Positions 29,023 through 37,482 of a DNA stretch of 64,000 bases are shown here, piece by piece (the first letter of the stretch is position 1; each line of letters starts with the position of its first letter). The translations under genes and the position numbers were made by a program. The stretch lies in contig JAVHMA010000005.1 of assembly GCA_031081715.1 (NCBI GenBank), positions 1-64,000 on the forward strand, written 5' to 3'. The notes beneath the pieces are model-generated. The model did not search any database, had not been told where the DNA came from, and saw nothing but the letters and a program-made list of their open reading frames with translations. This stretch comes from Armatimonadota bacterium. GTDB taxonomy: Bacteria > Sysuimicrobiota > Sysuimicrobiia > Sysuimicrobiales > Humicultoraceae.

Positions 29023-30165
29023 CTACTGGCAGTGCAACCGCTTCAGTTCGTTGTGACGCTCGAGGACGAGCTTGCGGAATGTGTCGTTGACCAGGCTGTA
29101 GCGCTGCTGCGCCACCGCGTCGTCGTAGATGTTCTGTAGCGGTCGGTCGAAGAACGACCGTGCGCCAGCGAACTCGGCCATACGCTCGAGCGCCGAGCCC
29201 CGCGGGCCCTCCATACGGTACTTCGGCGTGATCGCGTACTGACCGCGCGCCATGATCGTCCGCTGGCCCTCCTCGCTCAGGATGAACTGAATGAACGCGC
29301 GCGCCGTACGCGCGTTCCTCGCGTTGGCGATGACCGCGAGCGGCTCCGGGGTCACGAAGCCCGCGGTCGGGGTGACGTACTTCAGGTCGTGGCCGTCGAG
29401 CAGGTCCTCGAAGGCCATGTACGCCGGCACGGCAAACCCGGCCGCGAACTCCCCCTTGGCCACCACGGTTGGCACGTCGCGGCTGCGGGCGACGAAGATG
29501 CCCGTGTTGGCGCCGAGCCGCTGCGCCCACTCCCAGCCCCGCTGCCAGCCGAGCCGCTGGAGGATGACCTCGTAGGAGGCGTGGTTGGAGCTGGACCGGT
29601 CCGGGGTGGCCTGCGAGATCTGACCCTTCAGCCGACAGTCGAGCAGGTCGTCCCAGTCGCGGATCGCCTCCATGCCGAGCCGCCGGAGCAGGCGGGGGTG
29701 CCAGGTGACGCCATAGGGGGTCAGGCAGCACCCGACCCAGAAGTTCCGGGGATCCTTGAGCGCGATCGGCTTCGGCGTGCCGATCGACGCCGGGATCTCG
29801 CGCATGACGGCCTCGGGCAGCTCGAGCGGCGCCAGCAGCCGGCGCTCGGCCAGGTCGTCGAACAGCGCGGGCTCCCCACCCCAGAAGACGTCGGCCTCCG
29901 GCCGCCCGCCCCACTCGCGGATGCGGCCGTACGCCACGGGCGTGCCGGCTGAGACCACCGTGGCGTTGACGCTCACCCCGAACTGGCGCTGCGCGAACGT
30001 CCGGAACGCGGCCACCGCGGGGTCGGCCACGGTGCGGGCAACCGGCGTGATGATCACGAGCCGGTCCTCGATCGCGGGCTGCGCGCCCAGCCGTACGGCC
30101 GGCATCACCGCGAGCGTCACCGCGATGAGCACGGCAACGCCCCATAGCCTCTGTCGTGGCATCAT
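29023..30165 (-). CDS. extracellular solute-binding protein, FbpA/AfuA-like
   Basis: This 380-residue protein has a Sec signal peptide (LWGVAVLIAVTLAVMPAVRLGAQ) followed by a periplasmic binding fold: RLVIITPVARTVADPAVAAF, GRPEADVFWGGEPALFDDLA and GFVTPEPLAVIANARN. The ATG at 30165 has GGAGG about eight bases upstream. It is the first gene of an importer whose later genes act on glycerophosphodiesters and phosphate esters, so the ligand may be an organophosphate rather than iron. Residue-level evidence for the ligand is lacking. Confidence 0.85.
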   Translation of the reverse strand: MMPRQRLWGVAVLIAVTLAVMPAVRLGAQPAIEDRLVIITPVARTVADPAVAAFRTFAQRQFGVSVNATVVSAGTPVAYGRIREWGGRPEADVFWGGEPALFDDLAERRLLAPLELPEAVMREIPASIGTPKPIALKDPRNFWVGCCLTPYGVTWHPRLLRRLGMEAIRDWDDLLDCRLKGQISQATPDRSSSNHASYEVILQRLGWQRGWEWAQRLGANTGIFVARSRDVPTVVAKGEFAAGFAVPAYMAFEDLLDGHDLKYVTPTAGFVTPEPLAVIANARNARTARAFIQFILSEEGQRTIMARGQYAITPKYRMEGPRGSALERMAEFAGARSFFDRPLQNIYDDAVAQQRYSLVNDTFRKLVLERHNELKRLHCQ

Positions 30166-30329
30166 CGGCGTCCCTCCTTCAGACTGTGCAGGTTCCGAAC
30201 ACGACAAGACCCCGCCACAGCGGCGTCCGGCCCGGCTGCAACGGGGCTCCTCTGCCATGCGCACCCCATGGGTCTGTGGTCGTCTCGTCTTCCCCGGTGA
30301 GGTTCGCCGCCTTCCCGACCCATCCCTGG

Positions 30330-30773
30330 TCAGCGGATCCGACCCACGCCCAGCAGGCGGGCGACGTGGCCCAGCAGCGCACCCTCGTTGAGGCCGGTTA
30401 GCACGGCGCCGCCCACCAGGAAGACCGGATAGCGCCGCGGCCGGTACCGCAAGACCCGAACGATCCACGCCCAGGAGAGGGGCTCGATCAGGTAGACCTC
30501 CACCCGGCTGCCGAACTCGCAGTGGAGCCGGTCCAGCAGGTCGAGCACGCGGTAGGCCTCCTCCCCGCCGACGTCACCCGGCCGGGGCCGGCGGGATCGG
30601 GCCTCCGCGGCCAGGCGCGGCAGGCCGAGGCCGGCGAGGCCGGGCGCGAGGACTTCGACCACCAGGCGACGGGAGGGCGCACTCAGCACGGCCACGCGTG
30701 AGTAGTCCGCGCCAAGGCGGCGCAACTCCTGCCCGGGGCAGGACTCATCCCGCGGCCTCCGAACAGCACGCAC
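30330..30773 (-). CDS. hypothetical protein
   Basis: The C-terminal 120 residues look like a real protein (EAYRVLDLLDRLHCEFGSRV, VEVYLIEPLSWAWIVRVLRY, YPVFLVGGAVLTGLNEGAL). The ending resembles thioredoxin-like proteins of the form PVFxxGG..xxGxxE, but without a CxxC. The start is uncertain: GTG 30773 would abut the divergent diacylglycerol-kinase start, and TTG 30725 or GTG 30695 are alternatives. None has a good ribosome site. I cannot assign a function. Confidence 0.5.
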   Translation of the reverse strand: MRAVRRPRDESCPGQELRRLGADYSRVAVLSAPSRRLVVEVLAPGLAGLGLPRLAAEARSRRPRPGDVGGEEAYRVLDLLDRLHCEFGSRVEVYLIEPLSWAWIVRVLRYRPRRYPVFLVGGAVLTGLNEGALLGHVARLLGVGRIR

Positions 30774-30774
30774 T

Positions 30775-31647
30775 GTGCGCGTGTGCGCCGTCGTCAATCC
30801 CACCTCCGGCGGCAACCGGGGCCTGCGGCACTGGCAGCAGGCCCGGCCCATCCTGCGCGAGGCCGGCTGGCAAATCACCGAGCGCGTCTCCGAACGACGC
30901 GGACATGCGGTCGAGCTGGCCGCGGCCGCCGAGGCACCGCTCGTCCTCGCGGTCGGTGGCGACGGCACGGCCCACGAGGTGGCCAACGGCATCCTGAGCA
31001 GCCGCCGTGGGGCCTCGCTCGCCGTGCTCCCGGTCGGCACGGGCAACGACTTCGCCCGCGCCCTGGGTCTGCCGCGCGACCCCGTGGCCGCGGCAGGCGC
31101 GCTGGCGTCTGGCCGGCCGCGCCGCATCGATGTCGGGGAGGTCAACGGCCGCTACTTCCTCACGATCGCGGGCGCCGGCTTCGACGGTGAGGTGGCGCGG
31201 CTGGTCAACGCCTGGCCCAAGCTCCTCGGCGGTGTCGTCATGTACGCGCTCGGCATCCTGAAGATGCTGGTCACCTATCGTCCCGTGGAGGTGCGCATCA
31301 CCATCGACGGCACCCCCCAGGAGGACCGCCTGTTCCTGATCGCGGTCGGCAACACGGCCTGGAACGCCGGCGGGATGTGGCTGGTGCCCGCGGCCCGGCC
31401 GGACGACGGCCTCCTGCACGCGGTGATCGCCGGACCGCTGTCCAGGCTGGAGACGCTCGCGGTCCTGCCCCGGGTCTTCTCAGGCGGGCATCTGGGCCAC
31501 CGCAAGGTCCGTCAGGCAACCGCGCGCGCGATCACCGTCGAGGGCCCGCCGCTCGCGGTGCAGGCCGACGGCGAGCCCGTGGGGACGCTGCCGGCGCGCT
31601 TCGCGGTGCGGCCGCAGGCGCTCACGGTTCTCGCGCCGCTCGCCTAA
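30775..31647 (+). CDS. diacylglycerol kinase-like lipid kinase
   Basis: This 290-residue DAGK_cat-family protein has VVNPTSGGNRGLR at the N-terminus, the nucleotide-binding VGGDGTAHEVANGIL, and LPVGTGNDFARALGLP, all family hallmarks. Such kinases (YegS, DgkB, sphingosine kinase types) phosphorylate diacylglycerol or related lipids at the membrane. It starts at GTG 30775 with no clear ribosome site. It converges on plsC, another glycerolipid gene, and their stop codons overlap. Confidence 0.88.
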   Translation: MRVCAVVNPTSGGNRGLRHWQQARPILREAGWQITERVSERRGHAVELAAAAEAPLVLAVGGDGTAHEVANGILSSRRGASLAVLPVGTGNDFARALGLPRDPVAAAGALASGRPRRIDVGEVNGRYFLTIAGAGFDGEVARLVNAWPKLLGGVVMYALGILKMLVTYRPVEVRITIDGTPQEDRLFLIAVGNTAWNAGGMWLVPAARPDDGLLHAVIAGPLSRLETLAVLPRVFSGGHLGHRKVRQATARAITVEGPPLAVQADGEPVGTLPARFAVRPQALTVLAPLA

Positions 31648-31655
31648 GCGAGCGG
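31636..31655. terminator. hairpin covering the stop codons of two convergent genes
   Basis: CCGCTCGC (31636-31643) and GCGAGCGG (31648-31655) form an 8-bp stem with a CTAA loop. The loop contains the TAA of the lipid kinase and the TAG of plsC. Its position between convergent genes suggests a bidirectional transcription stop, although T-runs are missing. Confidence 0.4.
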
Positions 31656-32285
31656 TCGCTGGTCGTCGGGCAGCAGCGCGGCCAGGGCGTCGCGCAGCAG
31701 CGCGCCCCAGCGCTCCACGGTTTCCCGGTCGATGCGGTCACCCAGCCTCGGCACCTCGATCGGTGGCCCGACCCGCGCGACGACGGGGATGCGCCTAGGG
31801 AAGCGCGCGCCGCGCGGCATGGCCCGATGCCCGCCGATGATCGCGATGGGGAGCACGGGCGCGCCCGCCCGCAGCGCAAGCAGCGCGGCGCCGGGCTGGA
31901 CGGGCTGCAGGCGCCCGTCCGGGCTCCGTGTTCCCTCGGGGAACATCAGCACGACATCGCCCTGCGCGAGGAACTCCTGGGCCATCCGGAGCGCGCGGCG
32001 GTCGGCCTCGCCGCGCCTGACCGGGAAGGCGCCGCCCGAGCGCAGGAACGGGCCGATCAGGGGGATGCGGAGCAGTTCCTCCTTGGCCATGATCCGCGCG
32101 GGCCGCAGCAGGGCCAGGCCCGCGATCGGCGGGTCCACCGCGCTCGTGTGGTTGGCGATGGCGAGCACCCCTCCGGTGCGCGGGAGCCGTTCGGCACCCT
32201 CGATCCGCAACCGGAAAAAGAACCAGGCGATGGTGCCGAACAGCGCGCGAAGGAACAGGTAGTAGGCGCGCGAGCGGAAGATCAC
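31644..32285 (-). CDS. plsC: 1-acyl-sn-glycerol-3-phosphate acyltransferase
   Basis: This 213-residue membrane-associated acyltransferase makes phosphatidic acid from lysophosphatidic acid. The catalytic NHxxxxD is NHTSAVD (45-51), and the substrate motif FPEGTRS is present near residue 115. A hydrophobic helix lies at the N-terminus (YYLFLRALFGTIAWFFF). The GTG at 32285 overlaps the cmk stop (GTGA). It is the last gene of the long lysA operon, and cmk-plsC is a common bacterial pair. Confidence 0.92.
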   Translation of the reverse strand: MIFRSRAYYLFLRALFGTIAWFFFRLRIEGAERLPRTGGVLAIANHTSAVDPPIAGLALLRPARIMAKEELLRIPLIGPFLRSGGAFPVRRGEADRRALRMAQEFLAQGDVVLMFPEGTRSPDGRLQPVQPGAALLALRAGAPVLPIAIIGGHRAMPRGARFPRRIPVVARVGPPIEVPRLGDRIDRETVERWGALLRDALAALLPDDQRPLA

Positions 32286-32971
32286 GCCTCCGTCCGCCTC
32301 CGCACGACCTCGAGCACCGCGGCGATCGCCTGCTCCAGCGTGAGGTCGGTCGTGTCCACCACGACCGCGTCCGGCGCCGGCCGCAGCGGCGAGTGCGCAC
32401 GTGTCTCGTCCCGCCGGTCCCGGTCTTCGACCTGGCGGCGTACCTCGTCGAGCGTGACCGCCAGGCCCCGCGCCAGCAACTCGGCGTGCCGACGGGCCGC
32501 GCGCGCCTCCAGACTGGCGGTCAGGAACACCTTCACCTCGGCGTCGGGCAGCACTACGGTCCCGATGTCGCGGCCCTCCATGACCACGCCGCCGGCGGCC
32601 GCGAGCACGCGCTGCCGGGCCACCATCGCCTCCCGCACACCCGGTTTTGTGCTGACGCGTGACGCCGCCTCGCTGATCTCGGGCGAGCGGATCGCGTCGG
32701 TGACGTCCTCGCCGTCGGCCAGCACCCGGCCGCCGTCGGGGGAGCCGGTGAAATCGATGGCAAGCCCGCGCGCCAGGCGGGTCAAGGTCTGATCGTCACG
32801 GAGCGCCACGCCGCGGCGCCGCGCGGCCAGCGCGACCGCCCGGTACATCGCGCCCGTGTCCAAGTAGGCGTACCCGAGCCGCCGCGCGACCTCCCGGGCG
32901 ACGCTGGACTTCCCGGCGGCCGTGGGGCCGTCGATCGCCACGGCGGGCCGGCGGCCGCTACCGCGCGACAC
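32282..32971 (-). CDS. cmk: cytidylate kinase
   Basis: This 229-residue kinase converts CMP and dCMP to the diphosphates. It has a P-loop GPTAAGKSSVAREVA near the N-terminus, YLDTGAMYRAVAL, the NMP-binding RSPEISEAASRVS, and VMEGRDIGTVVLPDA. It starts at GTG 32971, overlapping the end of the fused ABC ATPase gene by 14 bases, and is coupled to plsC downstream. Confidence 0.94.
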   Translation of the reverse strand: MSRGSGRRPAVAIDGPTAAGKSSVAREVARRLGYAYLDTGAMYRAVALAARRRGVALRDDQTLTRLARGLAIDFTGSPDGGRVLADGEDVTDAIRSPEISEAASRVSTKPGVREAMVARQRVLAAAGGVVMEGRDIGTVVLPDAEVKVFLTASLEARAARRHAELLARGLAVTLDEVRRQVEDRDRRDETRAHSPLRPAPDAVVVDTTDLTLEQAIAAVLEVVRRRTEA

Positions 32972-34235
32972 GAGGCGCGCCGACCAGGTCCGCGATCACC
33001 CGCAGGGCGGCATCCAGATCGGCGGCCGCGACCGCGCCTGCGGCACGCAGCCGCGCGACCGCGTCGGCGGCCAGCCCACCGGTGAAGTCGCGGTGCCCCA
33101 CCCCATCCACGATCACCACGGGCACGCCGCGGGCTCGGGCACGGGCCGCGACGTCCAGGTTGCGCAGGTTCCCGGGGCCGAAGGGCACCGCGGTCACGAG
33201 CACGGCGCCCGCACGGCCGGCGGCCGCGCTCGCGTCCTCGAAGGCGCGGTCGCCGATGGGCGAGAACGGCGCCTCCTCCACCAAGTCCACGCCCAGCGCC
33301 CGCGCAGCCTCGTCGTCGGTGTCCACTACGTGGAGCACGCCGGCACTCACTTCATAGCCGGCTTCGACACAGCGTGCCAGCGCCTCGGCACCACTCCCCC
33401 CCCCGCAGATGACGTGCACCCGGGGACCCGCCTGCCGCGCGCGGGGCGGCGCCGCGACAACGTACGGCCGTCCGGTGACCGGGTGCGCGCGGACGCCCAC
33501 CGCGTCGCCGTAGGCCTGGCGAATCGTCTCAGGCCGGATGACCTCGGCCGCCGGGCCCGCGGCCAGCACGCGGCCACGGGCAAGGAGAGCCAGGCGGTCG
33601 GCGTAGGCCGCCGCCAGGTTCACATCGTGCAGTGCGGCGATGACCGTGAGGCCGCCCGAGGCGAGGCCGCGCAACAGCCCTGCGATCTCGACCTGGGCGC
33701 TCATGTCCAGGTGCGCCGTGGGCTCGTCGAGCAGCAGCAGTCGGGGACGCTGGGCCAGCGCTCGGGCGATCAGCACCCGCTGCCGCTCCCCACCGCTGAG
33801 CGCCTCCACCGGGCGAGCGGCCAACGCCAGGGTCCCGGTCTGCGCCATTGCCGCGTCCACCGCCTCCAGATCCGCGCGGGTGGGACGCGCCAGCCTGACC
33901 AGATGGGGCATGCGGCCCCAGGCGACGGCTTCCCGGGCGGTGACGCCTGCCGGGGTGGCCGGCCGCTGCGGCAGGACCGCCATGGCCCGCGCCAGTGTGC
34001 GCACCGGCAACGCCCGCGGGTTTGCGCCGTCCACCAGCACCGAGCCCGCCTCGGGACCGAGCGCACCAGCCATCGCGCGGAGCAGCGTGGTCTTGCCCGC
34101 GCCATTGGGGCCGACGACGGCGACGACCGTTCCCGGCTCGATGGTCAGCGAGACCCCGTCCAGGGCGGTGATCCCGCCCAGGCGGCAGGTGAGCCCGAGA
34201 ACCTCCACTCGCAGGCCGGCGCCGGCGCCGCTCAT
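32958..34235 (-). CDS. BtuD-like ABC ATPase with an extra C-terminal domain
   Basis: This 425-residue protein has an ABC ATPase domain of the siderophore/cobalamin group: Walker A GPNGAGKT (42-49), signature LSGGE (146-150), Walker B LLLLDEP (166-172) and switch His in ALHDVNLAAA. After residue 270 comes about 155 residues with no ABC features, beginning VHVICGGGSGAEALARCVEA and including ALGVDLVEEAPFSPIGD and VVIVDGVGHRDFTGG; this looks like a Rossmann-type nucleotide or cofactor fold. It is coupled to the btuF-like gene (ATGA), but no permease gene is found nearby. Confidence 0.85.
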   Translation of the reverse strand: MSGAGAGLRVEVLGLTCRLGGITALDGVSLTIEPGTVVAVVGPNGAGKTTLLRAMAGALGPEAGSVLVDGANPRALPVRTLARAMAVLPQRPATPAGVTAREAVAWGRMPHLVRLARPTRADLEAVDAAMAQTGTLALAARPVEALSGGERQRVLIARALAQRPRLLLLDEPTAHLDMSAQVEIAGLLRGLASGGLTVIAALHDVNLAAAYADRLALLARGRVLAAGPAAEVIRPETIRQAYGDAVGVRAHPVTGRPYVVAAPPRARQAGPRVHVICGGGSGAEALARCVEAGYEVSAGVLHVVDTDDEAARALGVDLVEEAPFSPIGDRAFEDASAAAGRAGAVLVTAVPFGPGNLRNLDVAARARARGVPVVIVDGVGHRDFTGGLAADAVARLRAAGAVAAADLDAALRVIADLVGAPRVAR

Positions 34236-35089
34236 CGCGCGTTGTAGAGATACCGGGCGACCGCCGTCAACCCCTCCGCGACACGGGGGCCCGGCCGGCT
34301 CACGAGCGCCGTGGGAAGCTCGTACACCCGGCCGGACCCACCCGCGGCCGTCGCGCGCCAGCCGGGTCGTGCCAGCACCGTTCCGCGTCCGGGGTACATG
34401 AGCAAGATCACGTGCGGATCGCGGGCGAGCACCGCCTCCGCGGAGACGGGCGCGTAGCCGCGGAGGTCGGCGAAGATGTTTCGTCCGCCCGCGCGCCGAG
34501 CGAGATCGTCGACGAGGGTGGCCCGGGCAGCGGCCAGGAGCGGCTCGCCCCAGGCCTCAATGTACACGCTCACCGGAGGGCCGGGACGGACCTCGCCGGC
34601 CCGCGCCGCGAGGCCGGCGACGAGCCGGCCTGCCTGGACGCTGCGGCCCGTGATGCGACCCAGCGTGCGAATCAGTGCAAGCGTCTCGTCGAAGGTGGCC
34701 GCGTCCACGGCGAAGACGGGCAGGCGCAGACCGCGCAGCCGCGCCAGGGCGTCCCGCTGCAGGCTGGGGACGCCGACCACGAGGTCCGGCCGCAGCGCCG
34801 TGATGCGCTCGATGTTGAGGACGACGCCGCCGATGCGCGGCCGATCCCGGACCCGCTCAGCCGGGTGGTCATCCGCGTCGCTGATCCCCACGACCTCGCG
34901 ATCCAGCCCGAGCGCGAAGAGCGTCTCGGTCACGCTTGGCGCGAGCGACACGATGCGCGCGGGCGGGCGGGCCAGCACGACGATAACGCCTTCGGCGTCG
35001 CGCACCGTCAGCGGGAAGTCCGGGGTCGCCGCGCTTGGCGCACTCGCAACGAGGACCAGCAGGCCGATCCAGAGCGCCGTGCGCCTCAC
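34232..35089 (-). CDS. btuF: BtuF-like periplasmic binding protein
   Basis: This 285-residue protein has a signal peptide (ALWIGLLVLVASAPSAA) and a helical-backbone binding fold typical of cobalamin and siderophore receptors: RIVSLAPSVTETLFALGLD near the N-terminus, then VVGISDADDHP and LRPDLVVGVPSL. It probably delivers cobalamin or an iron chelate. The GTG at 35089 follows GGAGG and overlaps the methyltransferase stop (GTGA). The matching ATPase is next, but the usual BtuC permease is missing between them. Confidence 0.85.
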   Translation of the reverse strand: MRRTALWIGLLVLVASAPSAATPDFPLTVRDAEGVIVVLARPPARIVSLAPSVTETLFALGLDREVVGISDADDHPAERVRDRPRIGGVVLNIERITALRPDLVVGVPSLQRDALARLRGLRLPVFAVDAATFDETLALIRTLGRITGRSVQAGRLVAGLAARAGEVRPGPPVSVYIEAWGEPLLAAARATLVDDLARRAGGRNIFADLRGYAPVSAEAVLARDPHVILLMYPGRGTVLARPGWRATAAGGSGRVYELPTALVSRPGPRVAEGLTAVARYLYNAR

Positions 35090-35718
35090 CGCGACCTCCG
35101 ACCTCTCGCACGCCGCGGACGGCCCCGCAGCCCCGGGCGCCCGCCGCCGCCCGGTCGTCGCGCGACGATGCGGCCGAGCGCCACGCGCTGCCCGCCCTCG
35201 GTGAACACACCCTCTGCGTACTCCAGGACCTCCCATCCCCGGAAGCGCCGCGCGAGCTCACCGGACCGCAGGCGGTGCGCCGGGGTGCGGACGCGGCTCG
35301 GGGTCGCGTCCGAGACCAGGTGCGTCTCGAAGATCACGACGCCCCCGGGCCGCACCGCGGCGCGCAGCGCCGGGAACAACCCACGCTTGAGGAAGAAGGC
35401 GTTGACGACCACGTCATAGCAGGCGCGCGGCAGGCGGTAGTGGTCGAGATCGGCCTCGATCCAACGCACGTGCAGCCCGCGCCGTCGCGCGCGGCGCGCG
35501 GCTTCCGCCAGGCAGGTGGGCGCGATGTCGATGGCGTCTACCCGGTAGCCGGCGCGCGCGAGGAACAGGGCATTGCGGCCGAGCCCGGTGGCGACGTCGA
35601 GAGCACGACCGCGCGGCAGGTACGACAGCCAGCGCACCAGCAGCGCGGACGGCGGCCCGTCGTGGGCGCGGTCGCCCGCCTGGTAGCGGGCTTCCCATTT
35701 GAGTCGCTCTGCGCGCAC
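35086..35718 (-). CDS. class I SAM-dependent methyltransferase (TehB-like)
   Basis: This 210-residue methyltransferase has KWEARYQAGD at the N-terminus, motif I ALDVATGLGRNALFLARAGY, motif II VDAIDIAPTCLAEAAR and motif IV DVVVNAFFLKRGLFPAL, the arrangement of TehB/tellurite-type enzymes. The C-terminus is a basic Arg/Gly tail. Its substrate is unknown. It starts at GTG 35718, eight bases after the dacF stop, and its own stop overlaps the btuF-like start, so it belongs to the lysA operon. Confidence 0.8.
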   Translation of the reverse strand: MRAERLKWEARYQAGDRAHDGPPSALLVRWLSYLPRGRALDVATGLGRNALFLARAGYRVDAIDIAPTCLAEAARRARRRGLHVRWIEADLDHYRLPRACYDVVVNAFFLKRGLFPALRAAVRPGGVVIFETHLVSDATPSRVRTPAHRLRSGELARRFRGWEVLEYAEGVFTEGGQRVALGRIVARRPGGGGRPGLRGRPRRARGRRSR

Positions 35719-35725
35719 CGCCGGC

Positions 35726-36886
35726 TCAGCGTGCCCGGCGCTCGGTTGCGACCAGGACCGACCGGGCCACCACCAGGGCGGCGTCCTCGACGAACTCGAC
35801 GGTGCCGACGCGGGTGCCCGGAGTGATGGGACCCCGCAGGTCAGGCCGCAACGCCACCCGCGCGGTGAGGGTGGCCCCGCGCCGCACCACGGCGTGGACG
35901 TCGGCCGGCGGGACGGCGACGAGGTGCCCGGCGCCAACGACGGCGTCTAGCGGCGCGAGCGGCTCGCCCCGCGCTGCCAGGCGGCGGGAGATGAACGACG
36001 CGAAGCCGAAATCGAGCAGCCGGCTCGCGTCGCCGTAGTGGTCGTCGCTGCGGAGGACCGCCGCCAGGAGCTGCCAGCCGTCCCGCGTCGCGGACGCGAC
36101 GATCGTATTGCCGGCCGCGCGCGTGGACCCGGTCTTCACGCCGTCGGCGCCCGGGTACCGCCCCAGGAGCCGGTTCCGGTTCTCCAGGTCCTCCCGGGCG
36201 CCGTCGGGCCGGACGAGTGTCCAGACGGGTGTCCGGACGATCTCAGCGAACGCGGGGGCGCGCAGCGCGTGCCGGCTGATCAGCGCGAGGTCGGCCGCGG
36301 TGGTGTAGTGCTCGGGATGGTCGAGGCCGTGGGCGTTGGCGAATCGTGTGTGGCGCGCGCCGAGCGAGCGAGCGCGGGCGGTCATCAGGACGGCGAAGCG
36401 CGACTGGTCACCCGCTACGGCCCCGGCCAGCGCCGCTGCGGCGTCGTTCGCCGAACGCAGCAGCATCACGCGCAGCAGGTCGCCGGTGGTCCACCGCTCG
36501 CCGGCGGCCAGCCCGATGTGCGAGCCAGTCCGCAGCGCCGCGGCGTCTCTGTCCACGGTCACGGTCGCCTGCGGCCCGAGCCGCTCGAGAACCAGGAGCG
36601 CGGTCATGATCTTGGTCGTCGAGGCGGGCGCCATGCGCTGGTGGGCAGCGCGCGCATAGAGCACGCGCCCGGTGCGGACGTCGACCAGCACCGCGGCGGC
36701 GGCCCGGACGGCTGGCGCTGCGGTCCCGGCGCCGGCAGCCGCCGCGCCAGGGGGCGCGACGCCAGTGGACGAGCCGCTTGCCACGGCAGCCAGCGCCGCG
36801 GCGGACGGCCCGGCGGCGAACGCCACCACCAGGAGGGCCGCCCCCCAGACCCTGCACAGCGACCGACGGCCCGGTCCGCGCGTCAT
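35726..36886 (-). CDS. dacF: D-alanyl-D-alanine carboxypeptidase (PBP5/6 type)
   Basis: This 386-residue penicillin-binding protein trims pentapeptides in the periplasm. After a signal peptide (VWGAALLVVAFAAGPSAAA) come the catalytic STTK (S89-K92), SAN (145-147) and KTG (252-254) motifs. A C-terminal PBP5-like domain follows. The ATG at 36886 overlaps the scpB stop (ATGA). This scpA-scpB-dac order is common in Firmicutes and related lineages. Confidence 0.93.
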   Translation of the reverse strand: MTRGPGRRSLCRVWGAALLVVAFAAGPSAAALAAVASGSSTGVAPPGAAAAGAGTAAPAVRAAAAVLVDVRTGRVLYARAAHQRMAPASTTKIMTALLVLERLGPQATVTVDRDAAALRTGSHIGLAAGERWTTGDLLRVMLLRSANDAAAALAGAVAGDQSRFAVLMTARARSLGARHTRFANAHGLDHPEHYTTAADLALISRHALRAPAFAEIVRTPVWTLVRPDGAREDLENRNRLLGRYPGADGVKTGSTRAAGNTIVASATRDGWQLLAAVLRSDDHYGDASRLLDFGFASFISRRLAARGEPLAPLDAVVGAGHLVAVPPADVHAVVRRGATLTARVALRPDLRGPITPGTRVGTVEFVEDAALVVARSVLVATERRAR

Positions 36887-37482
36887 CGTACGGTGTCGAG
36901 CAGGGCCTGCATGCCTCGCTCGCCTATCGGGGGCAGCTCGCTCAGGTCGTTGAGCCCGAAGTAGCGGAGGAACAGCTCGGTCGTGGCGAAGAGCACCGGC
37001 CGGCCGGGTGTCGGTCGGCGGCCGGCCTCCCGAATCAACCCGTGCTCGAGCAGCCGCTCGATATGCCAGTCGCTCCGCACGCCACGCACCGCCTCGATGT
37101 CGCCGCGCGTCACGGGCTGGCGGTAGGCGATGACCGCGAGCGTCTCCATCGCGCCGCGCGTCAGGCGTTCGCCGTGCTCCCGCTGGAGGAACCGGCGGAC
37201 CAAGTCGGCGTGGCGCGGGTGCGTGCCGAGTTGATAGCCTCCGGCGACGGCCTGGAGCAGCAGCCCGGTCCCTTCGAGACGTCGGCGCAGCGCCTCCAGC
37301 CCCTCCCGGGCGGCGCCGGGCGGGACGCCGGTGAGTTCTGCCAGGCGGTCCAGCGGCACCGGACGTTCGGCCACGAAGAGGACCGCCTCATACGCCCGGG
37401 CCAGCCCTTCGGCGGCGTCGCCGACCGCGATCGGCGCGGCGTCCGTTCCGACGAAAGCCTCGGGCCCGCGCTCCTCGCTCAC
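36883..37482 (-). CDS. scpB: segregation and condensation protein B
   Basis: This 199-residue kleisin-associated winged-helix protein of the SMC-ScpAB complex compacts the chromosome. It has YEAVLFVAERPVPLDRLAEL at the N-terminus and LTRGAMETLAVIAYRQPVTR and RGVRSDWHIERLLEHGLI in the second winged helix, with GRPVLFATTELFLRYFGL at the end. It starts with GTG 37482 overlapping scpA (GTGA). Confidence 0.93.
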   Translation of the reverse strand: MSEERGPEAFVGTDAAPIAVGDAAEGLARAYEAVLFVAERPVPLDRLAELTGVPPGAAREGLEALRRRLEGTGLLLQAVAGGYQLGTHPRHADLVRRFLQREHGERLTRGAMETLAVIAYRQPVTRGDIEAVRGVRSDWHIERLLEHGLIREAGRRPTPGRPVLFATTELFLRYFGLNDLSELPPIGERGMQALLDTVR

